A stretch of DNA of 64,000 bases from Aurelia coerulea (GCA_039566865.1 CM076945.1:3089501-3153500); one strand, 5' to 3'; positions 1 through 12,563 are shown, counted from the stretch's first letter. Notes: a model not told the origin generated them from the letters alone. Numbers and translations: made by a program.

Positions 1-1386
1 GAATAGAAGAGACTGGATAAAAATCACCACAAAAATTATATATATACCAAGTGAGTCAATAAAAAGAATCACTGTTTGAATAATCACCATTCCCTGAATA
101 TCAAGATGATGATATTGGGAAACATAACATTTAACAGCAGACATGTTCAAAGGGAGCTCAACATTTACCTGACTGAAATCGGCCACTCTATTCTGAAGTT
201 ATGAGGGATTTTCTTCAGAAAGCTCTTTCGAGAAATCTTCAAAACGGGCTCAAAACAACGACCAACATTTCCCGAGCTTTCTGCCTCATCTAAATGAGTT
301 CAACACATTCTGACATGTTTTATCCTCTTGGGAAGATTAAATCGTCCGGAATAATGTTGTTTTGCCCCCAGGGATGACATTTTCATTTCCCAAAGGGATA
401 AAACGTGCCCAAGCATGTACAAGTCATTGCTATAAGGCATAGACATACAAGAAATTGGTCGTGATTTTAAGCAGTTTTTGGAAGTTTCTTGGAGGGTCTT
501 GCTCGAGAAAATCTCTTATAATTTCAGAACGGAGTGGCTGATTTCAGGCAAGTAAAATGTAGAATATATTTGAACATGTTTACTATTGAATGACATATTT
601 GCCAAAACATTATTGTCTTGATATCGAGGGATCTGTGGTCTTTCAAACAGGGATTCTTTTTTTACTCACCCACCCGGTATATCTATGGCATAAAAACTCA
701 TGACACCTAATGTCTAATTTTGCTGACAGATGCACAGGAACTTCAAACTGCAAGGCTTCTTTTAATGATTAGGAGGAGAATGAAATAATTTTTAACTTTG
801 CACATTAGGGGAAAATTGATAGAATTGAATCAAATTAAAGAGCTTGAAATTTAACATAATGAACAGAAGGTTTGAGTAGAAAGCAAAGATGTTTCTTTCA
901 GCTGAAAATGGCCACCATTTGGTTATCACATTATATTTTGAAGATGGCTACCAGTCTACAAATGTGTATACAATTCCTGAATTCACATTTTGCAAGAACA
1001 TCATGAGGTACTTCCTACTCAGTGTCTTTCTCCTTGGTGATCAAATTACATGATTTATGAGTGTTTTTCATCTATCTTGACAACAACATGTGATTATGAT
1101 TATGGGTTGATAATGAATCATAATAGTTAATTCAAAATTTTCTGGAAAAGTCTAGAATACTAAATCAAGATTTGAGTTGTAAACCCTTGGGTCTTTGGCC
1201 TACCATATGTAATTAGCACTATAAATATGTCAGCTGTATAACAGATAAAAAACAAAACATTGTCATCTTTTTTCTCATCCTACGATCGATAAAAAATTTG
1301 TGCTTTCTTCCTGACACACCAAACATCATGAGTCATACCAAAAAATTGTTAACGCTTAAACCAAGAAAATTGTGAAACAATCATAC
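1..1386. other. Intron of ERO1, no exon seen
   Basis: This AT-rich stretch lies downstream of the last visible ERO1 exon. The gene should continue here or beyond the left edge, but I found no open reading frame with splice sites that continues the protein. I see no repeat with clear ends. Confidence 0.4.
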
Positions 1387-4189
1387 CATCAACATCGCAA
1401 AATTTATGCTCAGAGTCATCATGCTCAGTCCAGTCTTCAAAATGGCCAAGCTGTTCATCTGTTATACTTGCATTAACATCTCCAAGATGGCCAAGTTCAC
1501 CAGCAGCACACTGAAATCAAGGTTTGAAAATCACACCACGAAACCATAAATCTTGTTGAATTGAGATTAATGATGGTAAAATACTGTAGGTTTGCCTGTA
1601 CCTTATTATTGGAATTAAGGATGCAAGCTATTAACATAAATCTTGAAAAGTAACTAAATCTTGAAAGACTTTTGGAAAATTTTACACAAATTTTAGATGA
1701 TGTTCAAATACATTATATTGTTGAATGTTTTATGACAAAAATATCATAACTTTACTAATCATGCTTCATTTTAAGTTTTCATGTCAGAAATGCCTATCAA
1801 GTAACTACTGTTGAGGATGAAGAACAAGATACAGTAGGTTGATGAGATCAAACTAATCAAATGATATGATGCTTCAAAAAGTAGCTCCTCCCAATCGTTT
1901 TCTACAATGTTTTCCAACGAGACATTACGGAATGGTTTAAAACAGTAATATGCATTCTTGTGAGTTCACAAATTGTGAATTTTAGTCCCCAAAATGATCC
2001 AAAATATTAATATCTAAATTTGTGTCTTTGAAATGTCTGTTTTAACCAGTATCCTTTGCAGTTGTGATCTCTTTGCTGTCACTACTTTCATGGGCTAGAA
2101 AATGCCAGCAACAATGGTCAACAAAGAGGTGGCACCCACCAAACGCGCTAGTGGAAATACACCCTTTAAAAATGTTTATATAAAAAGAAATGTATCAATG
2201 AAAATACAATGATTTTGATAATGGTATTTGCCTCACCTGATAAGAGTCCTCATTGTGCTGATGTTCATCTGCAGAGAACGCACTGTATTTTCCCTGAAAA
2301 TAATAATGAAAATTTCGATATAATTTTGGTCCTACAGTATAAAGATGTTGGAAAAAAGCTTGAATCCCACTCTGGTGATTTTAACTCACTTTTAGAATTC
2401 AAAAAAGCTTACACCAGCTTATTCAATAATTTTTAACATTTGCCATATGGAATTTGATATAACTAAAGAATGCATCAATTGAAAATTACTGCACCTGGCA
2501 GAGCTTGAACTTGAATCAGCACAGCATTAGCAATTTACTGCAGTATACATGATAAACACTGGCATTAATAACTGGTATGCATTTCTGAAGTTTGGTAAAA
2601 CAATAGGTACTGTTTTTAACCTGGGAGGGGGAGGGGAATCTTCCAAATAAGAATCTCATTAAGTAATAAATGACTCTCCTCTAATGAAGGACGTTATTTG
2701 ATGATGTATCAGCCAAAATATAATTAACTGAAGGCTACCAACATGCAAATGAAAAATACAATAATCATACATAATTGTGTTTTTGCTTATTTGCCATTTA
2801 TTTGTTAACACTCACACATACATTTTTAATTTTGTTGAAGCTTTCGCCTCACTTCTGAGACCTCATCAGCAACAATGCGTTGCTGATGAGGCCTCAGGCG
2901 AAAGCTTCAACAAAATTAAAAGTGTGAGTGTTAAAAAATAAATGGTAAATAAGCAAAAACACAATTATGGCTTAGGATACAACACTCGGGATCAAATCAA
3001 AGCTTTGGCAGGTTCTGCTGAAAGAAGAAAATACAATAATCATACAGTACCTTAAATTTAGAGATTCCAATGGGGACCTCATCCTCAGAACAGACATCAA
3101 CAGCACAATCTTTGATAGCACATCTACTATCATCTGGCCAGAAAGGACATCCTTTATCCAGGTTAACCTCAAGAGAAATATAGATTGATACACAACAATC
3201 TGATGATGGTCAAGTGTGTCTGGGATTTCAGAACTTGTTGAATTGCTTATCAATTCTACATCTCTTTTGTATTTTTGATTCTAGGGTTTGCAGAATAAGT
3301 GATTCAATGTGGATTCAATGTAAAAATTAAAATTCATACTTACTTTGAAATATTTGAAATAACTGGATTTTGTGACAAGTGATGTAATTCGAGGGAAGAT
3401 GTGAATATTCAGTTTGTCAACTGTTTCAACTGAGCAGCAACAATCATCGATTTGGCCATTTAACTGAAAAACAATGGAATATTTAAGTAACATTGTTGGG
3501 GAGATGAAGTGCTGAGCCTATTGTTTTGATACATTGTGTTGCAGCTTTGTTGAGAGCGAATTGACATTGGGGCTCACGTTGTCATGCGCATCACAGCTCT
3601 TGCTTCTTCCCTGTTCTCAACGGTCAAGCTAATTTGCATATTACATAAGTGAAGTAAATCGTTACTGCGCATGCAATCTGGAGCCCTTCTTGGGGGATTC
3701 CTCGAGGCGGAAAACTTAGCCTGTTTGTATCCCCAACAAAACAAATAATTGCAATACAATAGAGTCCCTAGCCCTACCGTAATGCTGCCTAGTCTGTAGG
3801 GTAGTGTAGGGCATGGCAGCAGAACTGCTGTGCTAACTTTGCAAAGCTGAAATGTTAAAATTTTGCAAAATTTTAAAAGCAGTATTCTTTGCCAGCTTGC
3901 ACTACTAGATGCCAAAAGGAAAAAAATTCCTATTTATAGCAAACCTAAAAAATCAATTGTTGGTTGTAAAATCTTAAGCTGCAATCAATCATGCAAACCA
4001 GAGAGAGCACGATACCTTACAGAAGCACCGATCATCACAAATGTATTGATCCAAGAGAAGCAAAATGATGAATATCCATAACAGTCGGAGGTCTTTTTTA
4101 GGCCAGAGGTGCAGCCTGAATTTAGGCCCCGCCACTCTTTTTACAAAAACATTGCACGACCAACGAAAACAGTCTTCAGACAGCATCAT
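1387..4189 (-). CDS. ERO1: ERO1-type endoplasmic reticulum oxidoreductin, 5' five exons (3' end outside window)
   Basis: ERO1 is the FAD enzyme that reoxidises protein disulfide isomerase in the ER lumen. Exons on the minus strand: 4189-4016, 3463-3344, 3167-3051, 2293-2237 and 1510-1387; all have GT/AG borders, phase 0 until the last donor (phase 1). Exon 1 (58 residues) has a hydrophobic segment WIFIILLLL followed by the CFC motif of the mature N terminus. Exon 2 carries the [14 protein letters not shown] block (DDCxCDVExID in known ERO1). Exon 3 carries CPFWPDD and the shuttle disulfide CAIKDC followed by AVDVC. Exon 5 has the [14 protein letters not shown] block before the catalytic domain. 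The FAD-binding core with its active CxxC lies outside the window. The start at 4189 is the first in-frame ATG; it puts about 36 residues before the hydrophobic segment, so initiation is uncertain. The 3-4 intron holds a long palindrome. Confidence 0.88.
2770..2969. repeat. 200-bp near-perfect palindrome in an ERO1 intron
   Basis: Two arms of about 97 bases match as inverted copies around a 5-base centre near 2876. Each arm contains CTGATGAGG followed within about 20 bases by GCGAAAGC, which resembles a hammerhead-ribozyme core. This suggests a head-to-head pair of retroelement ends or a foldback MITE. The arms differ by a few bases and a small indel. Confidence 0.7.
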
Positions 4190-5604
4190 TACTAGAGTCC
4201 TTTGGCTTTAGATTTCATCTGTGGTCATATTTCAAAGTCTTTGTGCATCTTGTCAGGGTTCTCATCAAGTTTAATCAGCAGCCTCTGAACTTGCCCGTAA
4301 AAACAATCCTTGTTTGTTGTTCCGTAAGTTTCCGTGTAGCTACCATGTTTTATTTGCCTCGATTTCGCAATGCTTATTCAGCTGGTTGTTGCCGGTTGTT
4401 GTTGTTGTTCCGCTACAATGCATCAGCGATTTTATCGTGTAATGTCATGGTGTTCGGGGAGTTACTGACCCCAAATTATTGTATGTGCAGCACAGGCACC
4501 TGATTGGCTGAGAAAATAAATGTCCAAGACTATAGCCAATAAAATTGCAAAAAGTACAAATGATCTTTGGTACAACGAACATAAATGTTTGCCCATTTCC
4601 ACCAATTCAATTCAAATATAATTCTCTGACTCATGGTCATGGCCCACTTGGTAGTACGCATAGTAGACAATTCCACGAAATTTGCTTGCGTTTTAGGGTG
4701 AATGACAACCAGAAAGAATCTTGCATCTGGATTTTTCCTTCGGCAATGAATTTAGCATGCACGCAGAATCGGGACATTGTTGTACTAACTCATATTAGTA
4801 CTAAACTCGACTGTCACCACTACCATCGCTAAAAACAAATCTTTGCTTTCGCGACATGGAGCAACTCAGAAAGCCCAGTTCAATTATGCAGTTTCAATTT
4901 ATTTTCGAAAGTCAAAGAATCTTCATAAAAGGCTAAATGTTTGAAATTAATGTTTAACTGTTTTTTGTTTCATTGGTCCACTTTTACTGTAGAAAACTGG
5001 CAGGAATTTTTTGTCAAAGAACATTCGTCCGCAGGAAATTTAAAATTTTCTGACGCTCTGGTACCAAGGGTAAGAAATATCTTTTCTCGCTGTTTTTCTT
5101 AGCCAATTGGGCCAATTGATGAAAAATTACTTTTTAATATGGTCTCCTCCCTGGAATTTTTGCTGTCTTTAGTACTTCATACCAATTCCTACCCAATTTG
5201 TTTCATGTCGAGTTCTATTAGCCAATTAAAACGAGCAATTCATTCAATTACAAGGCTACCAGTTCACCTCTACGATGCATCAACAAACCCTTCATTACCT
5301 CCTTTTGCTTCCTTCACTGACACCCTATTATCTTCTCCAGGTACATGACATTTTGTGGCTGCGTTCAAAGGGCTTAGGGCAAAACGAAAGCTAAGACTTT
5401 GCGTGTCCTCGTCTGATTGCTCATCACCATAGCAACATGCGCTAAATGGTATGGCTTCATCCACTTCATAAATTCAATTTCCTTTGTCAATTTGGGCAAG
5501 TTTGTTTGACCTAAGACCAGAAACAGCATGAACTTTTTTATGTTTTGAATATGATTTGGCAGGTACGAGCATTTCGAAGAATGTCGTAGCAAACATGTTG
5601 TTTG
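4190..5604. other. Intergenic, 5' flank of ERO1
   Basis: No supported exon or element. Small open frames here show no family resemblance. The ERO1 promoter should lie just right of 4189, but I see no clear TATA box. Confidence 0.35.
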
Positions 5605-5676
5605 AAGGTATCGTGGCTTATCCTCTGACTTTGCAGCCAGCACTTTCAGGCGGACAGGGTTCGATCCCAGGTAAAG
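5605..5676 (+). repeat. Fragment of a tRNA-derived SINE
   Basis: A pol III B-box-like GGTTCGATCCC sits at 5658-5668, preceded by TCTGACTTTGCAGCCAGCA. The same arrangement recurs at 30.9 kb (plus) and 62.9 kb (minus), where an A-box-like TGGTGCAGTGATG also survives. The A-box part is missing here. Confidence 0.5.
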
Positions 5677-5702
5677 TTCCAACATTTAAGTGTCATGACA
5701 GG

Positions 5703-6198
5703 CAATGGCGTGGCCACGGAAGGATGGGGGGTTATGGGGCACCCCCCGCTTTTGTCGAAACATTGGTCCTCGAGATTCCTTTAAAACCGAAGAGAAAATG
5801 GGAGGGCATAGGTTAGGTAAGCATGTTCCAAGAAATGTCAAAGCTTCTATTTTAGCACTGATGGGTGCATTCTAAGCCAAAGCAAATGATGTTTCTTAAA
5901 ACATTTTCCTTGTGCTAACATGTACAGGATAACTGTCACAAGAATATCAAATTTTCCTTGTCGCTAAAATGGCCAGCATGATAATGCCAAAATAAAGGAT
6001 GTTTCTTCAAAAATTTTCCTCGTTCTCCAATCTATAAGATAACTGTCACAAAACTATCAAAGTTTCCTTGGCAAGCATGATATTGGGTGATGCATTGTAA
6101 GCCAAAGAAAAGGCGTGTACCCAAACATTTTCCTGAAGGGTTCGCTCCCAGACCCCTCGTTTCAATGCCCCACATCCACTTAATTTACCACGCCACTG
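5703..6198. mobile_element. hAT-type non-autonomous element, 496 bp
   Basis: The ends are inverted copies: CAATGGCGTGG on the left, and CCACGCCACTG on the right, which reads CAGTGGCGTGG in reverse. It is flanked by ATGACAGG (5695-5702) and ATCACAGG (6199-6206), a 7/8 match to an 8-bp target duplication. The size of the duplication and the CAGTGGC-like end fit the hAT superfamily. No transposase is encoded. Confidence 0.7.
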
Positions 6199-6206
6199 AT
6201 CACAGG

Positions 6207-7934
6207 GGGTCAGCACTTGGCGCTGAAAACTTCATTTTCAAAAGCTTGGCTATTTACGAATACATGTGGACGTGTGACGTGTGGTACGTAGGTCGCACGT
6301 TTCGAAGCTTGGCTAATGGAAATGATACACCTCCTGGTAGCAATCCGCCTAAAATTCCCCTGGAAATTCACGAGCAATGCAGGCTTAGACTGGTTACAAT
6401 ATTGTAGTTGTCGCTATTGGACGGTATCACTTTGGTGTTAGCTTAGATTGATTACGATGAGTTCCAGTCATCGCTCACCAAAACAAGATTTCAGCCGATC
6501 AAATTATTTTGCCAGAGGAGCGAAACTATAACTTGTAATCAAGCTTGTGTTCGCTGGGAGTCCCCGGTGGGTCCAATTCGATAGTAAAAGGTACACCACG
6601 TTGGTCCATACCATTTCAAAGGATACCCTTTTCTCTGAGTTTCTAGTTCGTGAAAAGACTCCTTATCATAGACAATCTTTAAGGTAGCACCCCTTTAAAA
6701 GGAGTATCACTGATCCCTAAAGAAATCTGTGCAGTGGATTTTTGCATTTCATCACGATTCACTTTACTCATATCTCTTTCTTGGAAAACATTAGAATCCC
6801 ATAAAACTTAAGGTATCAAATTTGGGCCAGGTGAAATTGACTTTTATTCTAGGGTTCCGAGTCCACCAGCATTTAACTGTTTTTGGGCTGGGATAGTTTT
6901 GAAGAAAAATACCCCTTTTTCTGAGATTCTAGGTCCTAGGATTCTGTTTCAAATATGCCCCTTTCTCAGTGAAGTCATGGATGAGCATGGTGTCATGTTT
7001 TCATTAATAACATTGCACCCACCGGGTGGGAGTCATTGCAACCAGTCTAATGCATACTTATGGGAGAGGAGCAGCAAGCGAAAGCAATGTGTTTTTCCAC
7101 TGTTTTTCTAACAAATCTTGAAAGCATGAGGATTTGCTAAGCTGCTACCAAACCTTCTTTTCACAACTGATGGCAAACCATAAAAATAATGAAGCATTAG
7201 CTCGTATATTTAGTTATCTGTTCTCAGTTCTTCCTTCGACAACAGTTAACAAATTTCCCACATCAGTGTGCCGAAAACGCAAAAATGGCACTATCAAAAA
7301 TTCATTAGAAAATAACTCCTCTTATGGAATTGATCATTTGGCAGTTCTGTGCACCATCTGCCTTGATATTTTGATTTTCCGAGGCGTGTCGTTAAATTAT
7401 TGATTATGAATCACTTTGCATTCAAACTATCAAGAAATAAACACAGTAAAACTGTTTAAAAAGCGTGCTGATGAATGAACAGATCGAACAGATAGGAAGA
7501 CCATAGTCGCCAAAGAAAACACGTTCTAGCTAAGACGTTATAGCGCAGCAAAATGTGAGGCTGGAAGGAAGGATATCAGAGAAATCAGGGGGCAACTGTA
7601 GACTGATAACATGTTCGTAGTTGCTAAAATATTAAAATCGTCGCAATTCTTGCTCTTCGCTTCCTCATTAAACTTTGTTTTCCTGCCAATGCACCTTTTA
7701 GCTGTTCTACAAAAGAGCCTGGGTCGAGCGTTATTTCTGTACATTTCCATACGCAAGGTTCGATCGAGTGGCGTTGAGCTTCTATCACAATTGTGCACAT
7801 TCGAAAATTCTATAAAATGTCGCAAAATATCGTTCGATTCTGATTCTTTTCCAGAATAGCTGAAAGGTATTTACGCCGATAGACTGCTGGACGCTATAAC
7901 TACGGATATGCTTCGCTTCGAAAAACGGACATCA
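6207..7934. other. Intergenic, nothing recognised
   Basis: Short overlapping open frames only (for example near 7134-7403 and 7611-7859). None has a recognisable domain or a credible exon boundary. Confidence 0.3.
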
Positions 7935-8046
7935 CGTAAAGCAATTCATTCTTTAAAAAATACGACTTTGTACTTGAATATTGTAACAACACAACGTTTC
8001 GAGCTTTGCCCTTCATCAGAAGTGAAAGTAAGGTAAACGCACTTAA
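7935..8046 (-). mobile_element. Penelope-like retroelement end with hammerhead-like motif (decayed)
   Basis: Read on the minus strand, CTGATGA is followed by a GGGC/GCTC stem with an AAA loop and then GAAACGTT, the order of a hammerhead ribozyme core. The flanking sequence (ACAATATTCAAGTACAAAGTC on the minus strand) recurs in plus orientation at 11.64-11.69 kb, so both belong to one family. Confidence 0.5.
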
Positions 8047-8930
8047 AACCCTAATCCTACCGGGCTTTTTTTGATCTAACATAGCCGGGGGGGGGGGGGG
8101 GGGTGCTTTCCACCCCCCCTCTATAAATAGCCGTAGACTAATGGGAAATCATTGAAACTTGGCAAGGGCGTAGTCCTAGCTATTCTTAGCCGATTGGTAG
8201 TTTTGAGCGTGGCCACCTCATTAGGTGACGTCACTATGACGTCATAATGCCGGAAAATGTCAAAATATATGGCTTTCCGGCTTATTTGTTCTAAAAACGG
8301 AATAAAGGTAATCTGAATGACTTTTTCCATCCTTATTTGGCGTATTATTCATTTCCAATTCAAATATGATGCATATGAGTGTTTTTAGACTGTTATTTTG
8401 GGAGAAAATGATAAAAATTGATGACGTCATAACTAAAAACTGTGTTTTTCTGCCAAAAATTGATAATAATTAGCTCAAAATGCTTTTAAAGTATTGCATA
8501 ACGCAATTCTATGCATTTTTAACAAAATCTATCGGAAAAAACTTCAAAATTTGCCAAAATGACCCAAAATGGCAGCCAGAGTGACGTCATCATTTAAGAA
8601 TGCTGACGTCAGCAAAATCCATTGTTATTGACAACAATAGAAAGCTAATTGTTTGCTGATTCTTTTAAAGTACAATAGTCAACGTTTGGAACTAATTCTG
8701 GGAGTAAAAATATCAAAATCATTAATTTCTCTAATACCTTGCTCCAAATATGGTAGTGTCATCTGTCACGTGACACCTATTGTTCAAAAATTTAATGGTC
8801 AAAATGTAGCTAATAGATAATTAGTAATTGTCAGAGAGTTTGAGGGTCATAGCTTTTGTCGTTAAAGAATGCTCTGCAAAAAACCGACAGGGGGGGTGGA
8901 AAACACCCCCCCCCCGGTAGGATTAGGGTT
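8047..8930. mobile_element. 884-bp TIR element rich in CRE palindromes
   Basis: The termini match as inverted repeats: AACCCTAATCCTACCGGG on the left, and CCCGGTAGGATTAGGGTT on the right. Just inside are a long G tract on the left (8084-8103) and C/G tracts on the right. There is no coding potential. The interior contains five exact TGACGTCA palindromes (8226, 8238, 8422, 8582 and 8604). I see no clear target duplication. Confidence 0.65.
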
Positions 8931-8946
8931 AATGAAGTTTTTGCCT

Positions 8947-11613
8947 TACCGTAAAAGCTCAATTAAGCCCCCCTCTCAATTAAGCCCCCCCCATATCAAA
9001 TTCCACAGGCTACCAAATATTCTCCATTTATTTAGCTACATAAGTTTGCATGTTAATTTTGATGTGTTTTGAGATAACACTTTGTCGAATTAAGGTAGGT
9101 CACTGGTCGAAATTCTAAAATCTTATCCTTTTAAGATTTGTTCCTCAAACTAACCCCCTTACACAAAGTCAACATGCTGACTTCGAATTTAAAATCTATT
9201 TTTAAATTGGATAATTGGTTTCTATGGTAACTAAAGAACAAAGAGATTTGAGTTATATCATTAAGTGAACATTAATATTTGCAGCTAGAGGCTTAGGCTC
9301 TGATATCAGTATATCAAATTGATGCATAGGACCTGGGGAGTGATGTAATGTTGTTGATTTTTCAAAATATCTTTTCTGCATTAAAATATTTTAAAAATTG
9401 TCAAAATTACCTTTACGCAAGGTTTTTTCCTGAAATGCCTTCATCATATAAGTGAAGGAGTATAGTTACTTGATCCAAAAATAAAGCCTATTACATCACT
9501 CTTCGGGTCTTTAGCTTTAAAATGATATATAAACATTGCCCTTTGCTATCTGTTTTGGCAAAAAAGTTAGTTCACTAAGCATTCGCACTCTATGAGAAAA
9601 CAAGTTTTGAGTAAAATGAGTTTGAAATTTAACATTGTGTTCAAAGTTGACTGAATTGTCAAGAATGATCAACAAAGTTACAAAACCATATCATAAACAA
9701 CTCATATCTATGGTCTTTTCATCTAACTGTTATCTGAGGCAGTTTCCTCTAATTTATTTACTATTTCCAGCCCTTGCATTGAATGAACCAGACGCGTAAG
9801 TTGTTCCTTCATAAGATTGTTTCTTTTGTTCCTGTGCACTCTTTTGTATTTTATTGCTCTTCTCCATTTTTTGTAAATTCTTTGCTAGCATTCTCTGCTA
9901 CCATTCTCTGCTCTCTTTAGTATACTAATATCCTTCTCACTGAATGACTTTTGGAGGAAATTACCCGGCTCAATCCCCAGTAGCTTGCAGACAGTGTGAC
10001 GGAATCAAGCGGAATGAAGCACCCAATGTGAACTGTCACACAGTTCATGCCACTGCTGTTTCCAATGTCTGCCAGCCTGCAAATGTGGCTTTGGGGCATA
10101 TTTTCCAAATAAATTGATGCAGGGACTAATTAGGATTCTGTGTACTACTTCTTGAGCACCTTTTGAGGAGATATGAGTGGGTATTCCATGCCAGCCCATT
10201 ATGGGGGGAGTGCCCTCTCCTTATAAGCCATGCACCATCAAATGAGATAGAGCCCCATTCTTATCAGGAAGAACACCAATGTTTTCATATGCATCTCTGA
10301 TTGGCTTAACAGGGTCATCTTGTACAATGTTTGCCATTTCGATGCTAAGTCTTGTGAATTTTGTTGTGGTGTGCAGTGTAAGCATCTTGGCTAGTTGCAT
10401 AGGGTATGTTCATATGTAACACCACATCATTTTTTCATGGCACTGAATCCACATCCAATTTTGTCAACTTTGCTCTCCAACTCTTTGAAACCAACAGCCC
10501 TTCTCAATACTCTCACTGCAAGTTGTACAAAACAATTTACCTTTCACCACAAAGCCATTGGCATTGTGCTATTTGACAACTCAAAATTTGCAAATGGGGC
10601 ACAAGACTTTATCATTCAGAAGACAATGAAGGAAGGTAACTGCACAATGAAAAAACAGTCCTCTATTTCATTGACAGAATCTTCATTTCTTTTCTCTCAC
10701 ACTGGATGCTGTCTAAAGTTATCCTAAAGGAAGCCATCCGTCTTGCGAATGCAGAAGATGACCCTTCGTGTGTCTGTGTGGATCTATCCTTTGATTGAGG
10801 ATGAGGGGTAGGCCTAGTAGACAAGAGTTCTTGCCTCCTCTTCATGATTCGAAGCTTCTTTCTCCGCCCAAGGTACGGTTTCATCGATCTCTGCTTTGTC
10901 CGGGCCATTGAAAAACCAAGGGAAACAACTGCATAAGAGAAACACAACAAATACGAGAAGAACTTTCGAATTCTGGCAAACAAACTGATGATGATTCACG
11001 ATTGCCTCGGCGTTGTAAGTTGTGTTGTTGGAGTGGGCCGCCATCTTGAGGATCTAAACAGCCAATCAGATAGCGCATCTAGATATATCATCCAATCAAA
11101 TGTAAGGAATGGTTGCCATGCAAGGTAGCAACGGAGATCTTTTGTTTTGTAGGTTCAGAAAAATCGTCTTTGGTGGCACATAGGTAAACCATATGCCAAT
11201 GGTATCCTCGTAATCGAATTGAGAAGAAACAGGGCATTCAAACGATGTATTGGGCTTCGATGTTTGGAGGCAGGAATTTTTTAGAAATCTGCCATCAAAT
11301 AGCAACAAGATTTTTCGACATCTTTTCAACTACCTACTTCATGAAAACTTTAAATATTTCTATTTTAGCAAACTTTCTTCACTAAAATTTTTTCAAATTC
11401 AGATTCTACAATGTTTGAAATACCTAATGCAAATGAAAACAGGAAATTGATTTTTTGGAAATATTCTCGTGATTTTCGACCAGTGACCTACCTTAATGTA
11501 TTTAACTCGTAAAATTGTATGATTAAACCGCAAAATGTGGTGCAAAAAGGACTAAAAAGTGTCCAAAATGAAATAAGCCCCCCCCCCCGGGGCTTAATAG
11601 AGCTTTTACGGTA
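8947..11613. mobile_element. 2.67-kb TIR element (TACCGTAAAAGCTC ends) carrying a decayed transposase
   Basis: The ends are inverted copies: TACCGTAAAAGCTC on the left, GAGCTTTTACGGTA on the right. Both are followed inward by AATTAAGCCCC-type motifs. A small relative with the same ends lies at 63,228-63,395. TA at each edge is compatible with a TA target. The interior contains Mutator-like transposase remnants on the minus strand, which may be the element's own or a nested fragment. Confidence 0.65.
9905..10915 (-). pseudogene. Decayed Mutator-like transposase, N-terminal and central part
   Basis: In the minus strand, a basic N terminus starts at about 10,913 (MARTKQRSMKPYLGRRKKLR). It is followed, across stops and frame changes, by a Cys pair (CPICKF), then the block SFDGAWLIRRGHSPHNGLAW near 10,230-10,170. 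This resembles the conserved FDGxWxxRGHxSxNG segment of metazoan Mutator-type transposases, from memory of the family. The reading frame is broken repeatedly, so it cannot be functional. The C-terminal part of the same family appears separately at 17.6-18.0 kb. Confidence 0.5.
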
Positions 11614-11720
11614 CTTTCACACCTGATGAAGAGCAAAACTCGAAGAGTTGTGTTGTAACAATATTCAAGTACAAAGTCACATTCTTTAAAGAATCAACTG
11701 CTTACGATTGTCGAACGACG
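11614..11720 (+). mobile_element. Penelope-like retroelement end with hammerhead-like motif (decayed)
   Basis: ACAC-CTGATGA, a GAG/CTC stem with a CAAAA loop, GAA and then GTGTTGT follow in hammerhead order. ACAC and GTGT can pair as stem I. It is the inverted counterpart of the motif at 7935-8046, but stem III is mutated (GAAGAGTT instead of GAAACGTT). It directly abuts the right end of the 2.67-kb TIR element. Confidence 0.5.
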
Positions 11721-12563
11721 TATGTACTGCACGCAAAATCAACTTTGTTATTCATAGCCTAACTCATCTGCGATCTGCTCCTTTTTTCTCAAAACTACCG
11801 ACCCTAAAACGCTGCAAAAAGCGGTTTTCCTGAAGTGCTACACTGCAAACAAGCTATCAGTACTTAGATGAATCCTACCTACAAATGATCTTGCCTTGCT
11901 ATGTCGAGATTTTGATCGTTGCAGCCATTCAATCGAGCGCGCGTGTTTGGCGGGAAGTTTAATTGAAGAAGAATCGGCCAATCCGATCAAGTTATTTCAA
12001 GTCCTGCATCCTGATTGGTCGGGGAACATATTTGTTTCCTTCAGGAAATTTGTTGCCGTTTTGAGAAGAGTTTGGCAATAAGGCCCTCACTGGAGCGACA
12101 ACAACAACATCAATTCACTTCAATTAGATGAGCGTAAGTTAAGGGTCCTTGTGTAGTGAGGCTAGGGTAACTGTATGATCGAAGCTTCATAGACATTTAA
12201 CGAGCCAATGTCATTTGCGGTGTCCTTTGCGGCACGCTAAACATTTCAGACTGCCTGTAAGTTAACTTTGGCCCAAAGAAACGGCAACTATAGATTTACA
12301 GTGCAGTGTTTGAACTGTACTGATAGAGCAGTGCAATTAAAGTCTCACTTTTCCATCCGTTGAAGTACTGCAATGTACGGCATGGTTTGCTCTCAGGCTA
12401 AATTTGATTTACGGACGGTCTGGAATCTCAGCATCCCCGCAAAGGACCCTGGGTGGCACTGGTTCCTTAAGCTTGCTCCACGCTAGGATTAAAAATGTTA
12501 TGGAAATGGATCAGAAATGCGACCATTTTGTCACGATGCAAAATTTAAATTTTTCTTAGCACA
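11721..12563. other. Intergenic, nothing recognised
   Basis: No supported coding sequence, RNA gene or bounded repeat. Confidence 0.3.

Noticed and set aside
5658..5668. Possible tRNA gene from the B-box GGTTCGATCCC
   Set aside because: No cloverleaf can be drawn around it. The same sequence is part of a dispersed SINE.
10832..10913. MARTKQ start, identical to the first residues of histone H3
   Set aside because: Similarity ends after six residues, and the rest is unlike H3. The context is a decayed Mutator-like transposase with a basic N terminus.
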